Shown: in pieces, positions 58,981 through 64,000 of the stretch
How the letters are laid out: each line of letters starts with the position of its first letter
Position numbering within the stretch: the stretch's first letter is position 1
NCBI RefSeq assembly: GCF_016767715.1
Contig: NZ_CP050145.1
Location: 4,030,001-4,094,000, forward strand
Reading direction: 5' to 3'
Length of the DNA stretch: 64,000 nt
Source: Mycobacteroides chelonae
Lineage (GTDB): Bacteria > Actinomycetota > Actinomycetes > Mycobacteriales > Mycobacteriaceae
Notes under the pieces: generated by a model
The model's input: the letters and a program-made list of their open reading frames with translations, nothing else
Databases searched by the model: none
What the model was told of the DNA's origin: nothing
Made by a program: the position numbers and the translations under genes

Positions 58981-59955
58981 CTAGCTCACCCCAGCGTACG
59001 AGTGAAGACCGACCGTCACCAGATTGACGAAGAACAGGTTGAACACCATGGCCACGAATCCCGCCACATTGATCCACGCCGCCTTCTTGTCCCGCCACCC
59101 GGCAGTGGATCGTGCGTGCAGGTAGGCGGCATAGATAACCCAGGCAACAAAGGAAACGGTCTCCTTAGGATCCCAAGCCCAGAACCGCCCCCATGCCTCC
59201 TCGGCCCAGATGGCACCGAAGATCACGCCGAACCCGAAGATGGGGAAACCGAAAATGGTGGTCCGGTACGCCAACCGGTCCAATGACTGGGCATCGGGCA
59301 GGCGCTGCACCACGGTGTTGTCCGGGAAGTACATCTTGACCAGGAACAGGATGCTGGCCACTCCGGCCACCAGGAACACGCCCGACCCGAGACTCACCAC
59401 CGACACGTGGATGGGCAACCAGTAGGACTGCAGGGCCGGCATCACCGGGGCCGCATAGGTGTAGAGGTACCGGCCGGAGACCGTCAGCAGGATCAACACG
59501 GGAATGAGCACGAAGACCCAGAGCGCCCGGCGTCCCTCGGCGCTGTTGGCGCGCGGGCGCAGCACCACGGCCGCAGTGACCAGACCACAGGCACACGTCA
59601 GATTGATGAACTCGTACATGTTGCCCCAGGGCACCCGGGTGGTGGCCACACCGCGCAGCACGATGCACGCCAACAGCAGTCCGATGCCCAGGTACACAAG
59701 CGCCAACCCGGCGCCACCTACCCGCTCGCCGAGGGGGCGCTTACCTTGCGGCACCACCAGCCCCGGCTGATTCTCGCCGGCGGACACCACCTCACCACCG
59801 GAGCTGACGAGCTCTCGCTGGGCGGTCTTGTTGCTCTGCCGGTAGGCCAGCTCGATGGCCAAGAGCACCAGCGCACCGACCATCACCACAATCGCCGAGG
59901 TGAAGGCGTAGTCGGAGAACCTGGCCAGATTCACATCGATATTGGTCGAATTCAT
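58981..59955 (-). CDS. ccsA: Cytochrome c synthase component CcsA/CcsB
   Basis: 324 residues, about eight membrane helices, and the haem-handling tryptophan-rich motif EEAWGRFWAWDPKETVSF. External His residues (for example LPIHVSVVSLG, GLHSYAGVS) are placed as haem ligands. System II cytochrome c maturation with ResB. ATG at 59955 overlaps the resB stop by ATGA. Confidence 0.95.
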   Translation of the reverse strand: MNSTNIDVNLARFSDYAFTSAIVVMVGALVLLAIELAYRQSNKTAQRELVSSGGEVVSAGENQPGLVVPQGKRPLGERVGGAGLALVYLGIGLLLACIVLRGVATTRVPWGNMYEFINLTCACGLVTAAVVLRPRANSAEGRRALWVFVLIPVLILLTVSGRYLYTYAAPVMPALQSYWLPIHVSVVSLGSGVFLVAGVASILFLVKMYFPDNTVVQRLPDAQSLDRLAYRTTIFGFPIFGFGVIFGAIWAEEAWGRFWAWDPKETVSFVAWVIYAAYLHARSTAGWRDKKAAWINVAGFVAMVFNLFFVNLVTVGLHSYAGVS

Positions 59956-61547
59956 TCGGCATCCTCATCTTTGTGGCCGTTCCCGGCCCTTACGACGGGC
60001 AGATTCTCAAGGCATCGGTCGCATAACCGCTCGAACTCATCGCCCCAGCCGGAGCTGTCGGTGCGTGCCAGCCCTCCCAGCTCGACGTTTACGGTACCTG
60101 CGGCCGCGCCCGGGGTCAGCCGCGCCCAGACTCGACGGCGCTTGATGACGAGCGACACCACCAGGCCCGCCATCATGGTCAGCGCGAAGACGAGCACCCA
60201 CAGTTGGGCGGGGTCGCGTGACACCTGCAGATTGACGAAGTTGACGGCGCTGTCGAACCTGACGATGGTGCCGTCATTGAGCTTGACCGACTGTCCGGGC
60301 AGCAGGTTGGCGCGCGCCACCTGATTGAGCCGCTTCTGCTCGATCATGCGGGGGTCGAGCTCGAAGATCGACTGGGCACGACCCGAGTCCAGCCCGGTGT
60401 CTCCGCGGTAGATGTTGATGGCGACCGCGGGCTTGCGCATCTCCGGGAAGCTCGACGAGAGCAGAGTGCCGTGCAGTTGTTCGGTGGGCGCGAACAGACC
60501 CTGGATGGCGATCTGATTCTTACGACGCACATTGGGATCCGGATAACTGCCGGCCGGAGGATCGATACGCACGGCCCCTGAAGACAGCAGGGTGGTCGGG
60601 TCGTCCGGTCGCCACTGAATGGTCTCGCTGCGCTGACGCCCGTCCGGGAAGGTCACCGTGAAGGTGGGGGCATATCCATAGCCGAGCAGATACACGCGGT
60701 TGCCGTTGACACGCAGCGGATGGTTCATGGCCAGCCGCTCCGGTCTCCAAATGTTGTTCTGGAGGTCGTCGCCCGCCTGGTACTCAATGTTCGATTCGAA
60801 CGAATGCGCCTGTCCCGAGGCAAGATAGGTGGCCTTGAAATCCTGGACCTTGACGCAGATCGGGTCCAGGTTGGTGCCATCGACGGTGTTGCCGGCCCGG
60901 AACGAGTCGAAGGCGGCGGGCGACGACGAGCAGAATCCCGGGCCATTGTTGGCGATGACGATCACATTGCCCTCGTACCCGAAGAGCTTGCCCACCGCGA
61001 ACGCGACCAACAGACCAACGAGGGAAAGGTGGAAGACCAGGTTCCCGAACTCTCGCAGATAGCCCTTCTCCGCGGAAATCTCAGTGATCTCGTCCTTTTC
61101 GCGGGTGGTTCTGCGCCAGCCCTTCAGCTGCCCCTCGATGGTCGACGCGATATCGGCCTGATCGCCACGCACCACCTTTTCCTGGTGTTTGGGCAACCGT
61201 GCCAGATTCCGGGGCACCGGAACCGGCTGCGCACGAAGGGCCCTGGCATGCTCGACGGTCCGGGGAATGATGCACCCCACTAGCGAGACGAAGAGCAGAA
61301 CGTAGATCGCCGTGAACCAGAAGCTGGAGAACACGTCGAAGGCCTGCACCCGGTCCAGCCAGGGACCGATGGTGGAATGTTCGGCCAAGTACTCGTCGAC
61401 CTTGGCCTGGTTGAGCGCGCGCTGCGGCAGCATCGCGCCCGGTATCGCGCCGAGCGCGAGCAGCACCAGCAGCGCCAGTGCGGTGCCCATGGACGTCAGG
61501 CCGCGCCAGGTGTTGCGCGAGTAAGCAAGGAGACGCTTGGCGATCAT
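59952..61547 (-). CDS. resB: Cytochrome c maturation protein ResB
   Basis: 531 residues from ATG at 61547; the GTG at 61550 directly before it shares bases with the ccdA stop. Opening RNTWRGLTSMGTALALLVLLALG, PQRALNQAKVDEYL, and late helices. The large external domain carries NPLRVNGNRVYLLGYGYAPTF-like ResB segments. Forms the synthase complex with CcsA. Confidence 0.94.
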   Translation of the reverse strand: MIAKRLLAYSRNTWRGLTSMGTALALLVLLALGAIPGAMLPQRALNQAKVDEYLAEHSTIGPWLDRVQAFDVFSSFWFTAIYVLLFVSLVGCIIPRTVEHARALRAQPVPVPRNLARLPKHQEKVVRGDQADIASTIEGQLKGWRRTTREKDEITEISAEKGYLREFGNLVFHLSLVGLLVAFAVGKLFGYEGNVIVIANNGPGFCSSSPAAFDSFRAGNTVDGTNLDPICVKVQDFKATYLASGQAHSFESNIEYQAGDDLQNNIWRPERLAMNHPLRVNGNRVYLLGYGYAPTFTVTFPDGRQRSETIQWRPDDPTTLLSSGAVRIDPPAGSYPDPNVRRKNQIAIQGLFAPTEQLHGTLLSSSFPEMRKPAVAINIYRGDTGLDSGRAQSIFELDPRMIEQKRLNQVARANLLPGQSVKLNDGTIVRFDSAVNFVNLQVSRDPAQLWVLVFALTMMAGLVVSLVIKRRRVWARLTPGAAAGTVNVELGGLARTDSSGWGDEFERLCDRCLENLPVVRAGNGHKDEDAE

Positions 61548-61549
61548 CA

Positions 61550-62341
61550 CTAGATGGGTAACCTCGCGTCCGAAACGAATGAATCGCGAACCCAGGCAAC
61601 AAAATCGGCCCACACGCCGGTAACCAGCGCGACCCCCACCGCCAATAGCGCGATACCACCGATGACCTGGATGGTCCGGCCGTGCCGTCGCAACCAGTCC
61701 ATACCCCGCACCGCGCGCGCCGAACCGAAGGCCAGCAGCAGGAACGGGATTCCCAGCCCAAGGCAGTAGGCGATCACCAGCGTGATCCCGCGAGCCACGT
61801 CGGCCCCCTCGGTGGCCGATGCCACCGCGACCACACCGGTGAGGGTCGGCCCCAGACAAGGCGTCCACCCGAGCGCGAACACCGCGCCGAGCAGCGGCGC
61901 TCCGGCCACCGTCGAAACGCGGCGTGGCGTAAACCGGAAATCGCGCTGCAGGGCCGGCACCAGCCCGATGAACACCAGCCCCATCGCGATGGTGATCACT
62001 CCGCCGATGCGTTGCAGCAGCACCTGATTGGTGATCAGTGTGGTCGTCATGCCCATCACAGCCACGGTGCCCAACAGGAACACCGCGGTGAACCCGGCGA
62101 CGAACAGCAAGGCCGATCCGGTGACCCGTAACCGCGCCGCGCGGGCACCGGCGCCGTCATCATCGCGGCCATCGGCCCCCACCACGGCGGCGAGGTAGGA
62201 CAGATAGCCGGGCACGAGTGGGATCACACACGGCGAGGCGAACGACACCAGCCCGGCCAGCGCACAGGCACCCAGGGCCAGCAGCAGCGGCCCGCTGGTC
62301 GCGGCGTCCTGGAACGCGGAGCCGGCATCGGCGAGGATCAC
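61550..62341 (-). CDS. ccdA: Thiol-disulfide interchange membrane protein CcdA
   Basis: 263 residues, about six helices, with the two redox Cys in [14 protein letters not shown] and [11 protein letters not shown]. Carries electrons from cytosolic thioredoxin to the external TlpA-like protein for apocytochrome reduction. GTG start overlapping the upstream stop by GTGA. Confidence 0.95.
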   Translation of the reverse strand: MILADAGSAFQDAATSGPLLLALGACALAGLVSFASPCVIPLVPGYLSYLAAVVGADGRDDDGAGARAARLRVTGSALLFVAGFTAVFLLGTVAVMGMTTTLITNQVLLQRIGGVITIAMGLVFIGLVPALQRDFRFTPRRVSTVAGAPLLGAVFALGWTPCLGPTLTGVVAVASATEGADVARGITLVIAYCLGLGIPFLLLAFGSARAVRGMDWLRRHGRTIQVIGGIALLAVGVALVTGVWADFVAWVRDSFVSDARLPI

Positions 62342-62949
62342 TTCTTTACTCCCGCAGGCTCTTTCGTCGATTCTTGCGCGACGCGCTCAACCACTGGTTG
62401 CAGATCCTGGGTCAACAACTCGCGCAGGAATACCGCCGCCACCCGATGCTGCCGGTCCAGCACCAGGGTCGCGGGAATGGCCCCCGTCGGGAATTTCCTG
62501 CCGAACGCGATGAGCGTGCGCATCGACGGGTCATAGATGGATGGGTACGGCACCTTGCGGTCGGCCACAAAGTCCTGCGCCTTGGTGATCTCGTTGTCCC
62601 GGACGTTGATGCCGAGAAATTCGACGCCTTGAGCGTGGGTGGCCTTGTAGACATCTTCCAGCGCCGAGAACTCCGAGCGGCAGGGCCCGCACCATTGCCC
62701 CCATACGTTGATGACGACGACCTTCTCGGTGAAATCGTTGAGCGACAGTGTTTTTGTGGGGTCCAGCAGGTTGGGCCCCTCGATCAGACCGGGGGTCTGA
62801 CGGGCCTCGGGCGGATCGTAGAAGATGTCGGTCTTGCCGCCGGGTGAGACGAACTGGAACTGCCCGCCGCGCGCCACCGCGTCATCACCGGTAGAGCACC
62901 CGGTGATGAGCAGAGCCAGCGCGGCCATCGCCGCGACCACACGTCGCAC
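62338..62949 (-). CDS. TlpA/ResA-type thioredoxin lipoprotein
   Basis: 203 residues from GTG at 62949. Signal with lipobox LLITGC, then a thioredoxin fold with active site [13 protein letters not shown] and cis-Pro in [11 protein letters not shown]. Reduces apocytochrome c haem-binding Cys outside the membrane. Corresponds to Rv0526 and lies in one operon with ccdA-resB-ccsA. Confidence 0.95.
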   Translation of the reverse strand: MRRVVAAMAALALLITGCSTGDDAVARGGQFQFVSPGGKTDIFYDPPEARQTPGLIEGPNLLDPTKTLSLNDFTEKVVVINVWGQWCGPCRSEFSALEDVYKATHAQGVEFLGINVRDNEITKAQDFVADRKVPYPSIYDPSMRTLIAFGRKFPTGAIPATLVLDRQHRVAAVFLRELLTQDLQPVVERVAQESTKEPAGVKK

Positions 62950-62952
62950 TGG

Positions 62953-63555
62953 CTACCCTGCCGGTTCCGAGTACACGACGTCGACGAACTCGTCCCCGTC
63001 GAATACCAGCGAGGTGAGTGAGGCGACGTTGCACTGGCGTTTGCGTGGGTCGTGCCACAGTCGCTTGCCCAGCAGGTACTGGCGCGCCGTCCACACCGGC
63101 AGCTGATGACTCACGCACACCACCTCGGAGCCCTCGGCACGACCGCGCGCCCGGTCGATCGCCGACGTCATCCGGGATGCGATGTCGTGGTACGACTCTC
63201 CCCAGGACGGGGTGAACGGGTCACGCAGCTTCCACCAGTTCCGGGGGTCGCGCAAGGCCCCGTCACCCACCGACACCTTCATGCCCTCGAAAGAGTTGTC
63301 GGCCTCGATCAGGTCATCGTCAGAGATAATGGTGAGGCCATGAGCCTCGGCGATGGGCGTGGCAGTCTGCTGGGCGCGCAACAGCGGTGAGGCCACTACC
63401 GCGGCAATCTCATTGCCCCGCAGCGACTCTGCCACCTTGACCGCCTGCGCCTGCCCCTTGTCCGACAACCGGAAATTTGGCAGTCGGCCGTACAGAATGC
63501 CCTCGGGATTGTGTACTTCTCCATGGCGCATCAAATGAACGATGGTGCGGGTCAT
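62953..63555 (-). CDS. Histidine phosphatase family protein
   Basis: 200 residues. LMRHGEVHNPEGILYGRLPNF holds the RHG phosphohistidine motif, with SPLLRAQQTA and the second His in VVCVSHQLPVW. Phosphoglycerate mutase-like (Rv0525). Substrate unknown. First gene after hemL in the transcript, start ATG at 63555. Confidence 0.93.
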   Translation of the reverse strand: MTRTIVHLMRHGEVHNPEGILYGRLPNFRLSDKGQAQAVKVAESLRGNEIAAVVASPLLRAQQTATPIAEAHGLTIISDDDLIEADNSFEGMKVSVGDGALRDPRNWWKLRDPFTPSWGESYHDIASRMTSAIDRARGRAEGSEVVCVSHQLPVWTARQYLLGKRLWHDPRKRQCNVASLTSLVFDGDEFVDVVYSEPAG

Positions 63556-63563
63556 GAAATTCC

Positions 63564-64000
63564 TTACCTCTCCTCGACAGAGGCCGCGGCGCGGGCAGCG
63601 GCGGGCAAAGCGTCGGCAATACGGTCGAACGCCTCGTCATCGAGGGCGGTGGAAACAAACCAGGTCTCGAACGCGCTCGGCGGCGCGTATACGTCGCGGC
63701 TCAGCAGCGCGTGGAAAAACGCGGGATAACGCCAGGTGTCGGTCGCCTTGGCGCTCTCGAAATCATGCACCGGCTCAGCACCGAAGAAGAGGCTGAACAT
63801 GTTGCCGGCCCGGCCGATCTGGTGCGCCACCCCCTCGGCATCCAGAGCCGCGGTGATCAGTGCGATGAGCGCATCGGCGTTACGATCAAGCGTCTCATAG
63901 GCTTTCGCATCTGCCGCACGCAATGAGGCCAATCCTGCGGCAACAGCGATCGGATTGCCGGACAACGTGCCTGCCTGATACACCGGCCCCAACGGCGCGA
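63564..64000 (-). CDS. hemL: Glutamate-1-semialdehyde 2,1-aminomutase, C-terminal part (cut by window edge)
   Basis: The frame runs off the right edge. The visible C-terminal 145 residues include [16 protein letters not shown], the conserved HemL segment near the PLP site, and the domain ending [19 protein letters not shown] region. Makes 5-aminolevulinate for haem. Haem supply fits the cytochrome maturation genes that follow. Confidence 0.93.
   Translation of the reverse strand, partial: APLGPVYQAGTLSGNPIAVAAGLASLRAADAKAYETLDRNADALIALITAALDAEGVAHQIGRAGNMFSLFFGAEPVHDFESAKATDTWRYPAFFHALLSRDVYAPPSAFETWFVSTALDDEAFDRIADALPAAARAAASVEER

Noticed and set aside
1..64000. CRISPR arrays, insertion sequences and rRNA genes
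   Set aside because: Looked for regularly spaced repeats, transposase motifs with terminal repeats and rRNA segments; none was seen.

Overview
The window is a high-GC actinobacterial chromosome segment. Gene content and order point to a rapidly growing mycobacterium, most likely of the Mycobacteroides abscessus/chelonae group; this is inferred from recognised families and remembered M. tuberculosis gene order, not from any search. From about 15.6 kb to the right end it follows, in inverted order, the conserved block known in M. tuberculosis as Rv0524 to Rv0566c. That block runs from YajQ through gpsA, htpX, a polyprenyl synthase, menJ, menG, a mannosyltransferase, menD, a BpoC-like hydrolase and menC to menB, pitA and menE, then mtnP, menA, a MinD-like ATPase, ccsA, resB, ccdA, a TlpA-like thioredoxin, a phosphatase and hemL. 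Menaquinone synthesis (menA, B, C, D, E, G, J) and cytochrome c maturation are therefore its housekeeping core.

Positions 1-13.4 kb are accessory. They hold the end of a universal-stress protein, a small hypothetical gene, a subtilisin-like protease followed by a translationally coupled stand-alone I9-like protein, a holin-like membrane protein and a 900-residue LuxR-type ATPase regulator. A catalase-related haem protein is divergent from a cyclooxygenase-like haem dioxygenase. A run of a second subtilisin, an alpha/beta hydrolase, a V8/trypsin-like protease and a small beta-rich protein follows. None of the proteases has an evident signal peptide. Six promoter regions here and one at 45.0 kb carry a 16-bp inverted repeat, RRGTA-N6-TAC(T/G)C (five of seven copies are exactly GAGTA-N6-TACTC or one change from it). 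One copy heads the operon that encodes the LuxR regulator. I read this as an undescribed, autoregulated regulon combining lipid oxygenation and proteolysis.

Positions 13.4-15.5 kb hold a PadR-controlled three-gene operon, then tRNA-Tyr. Positions 19.8-26.6 kb hold an inserted oxygenase cluster: an iron-sulfur reductase, an SDR, a Baeyer-Villiger-type monooxygenase, an AurF-like di-iron oxygenase, a paralogue that has lost every predicted metal ligand, and a DUF4873 protein. Distinctive AGTACCCG elements lie upstream of the two di-iron genes.

Other insertions in the conserved block are two ClpN/helix-turn-helix loci (one fused at 37.8 kb, one split at 56 kb) with the same class of TGTCAA-type operators, a membrane-tethered sigma-like protein with a Thr/Val-rich partner at 44 kb, and a twin-arginine lipoprotein superoxide dismutase at 53.3 kb. 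No CRISPR array, insertion sequence, prophage block or rRNA was seen.
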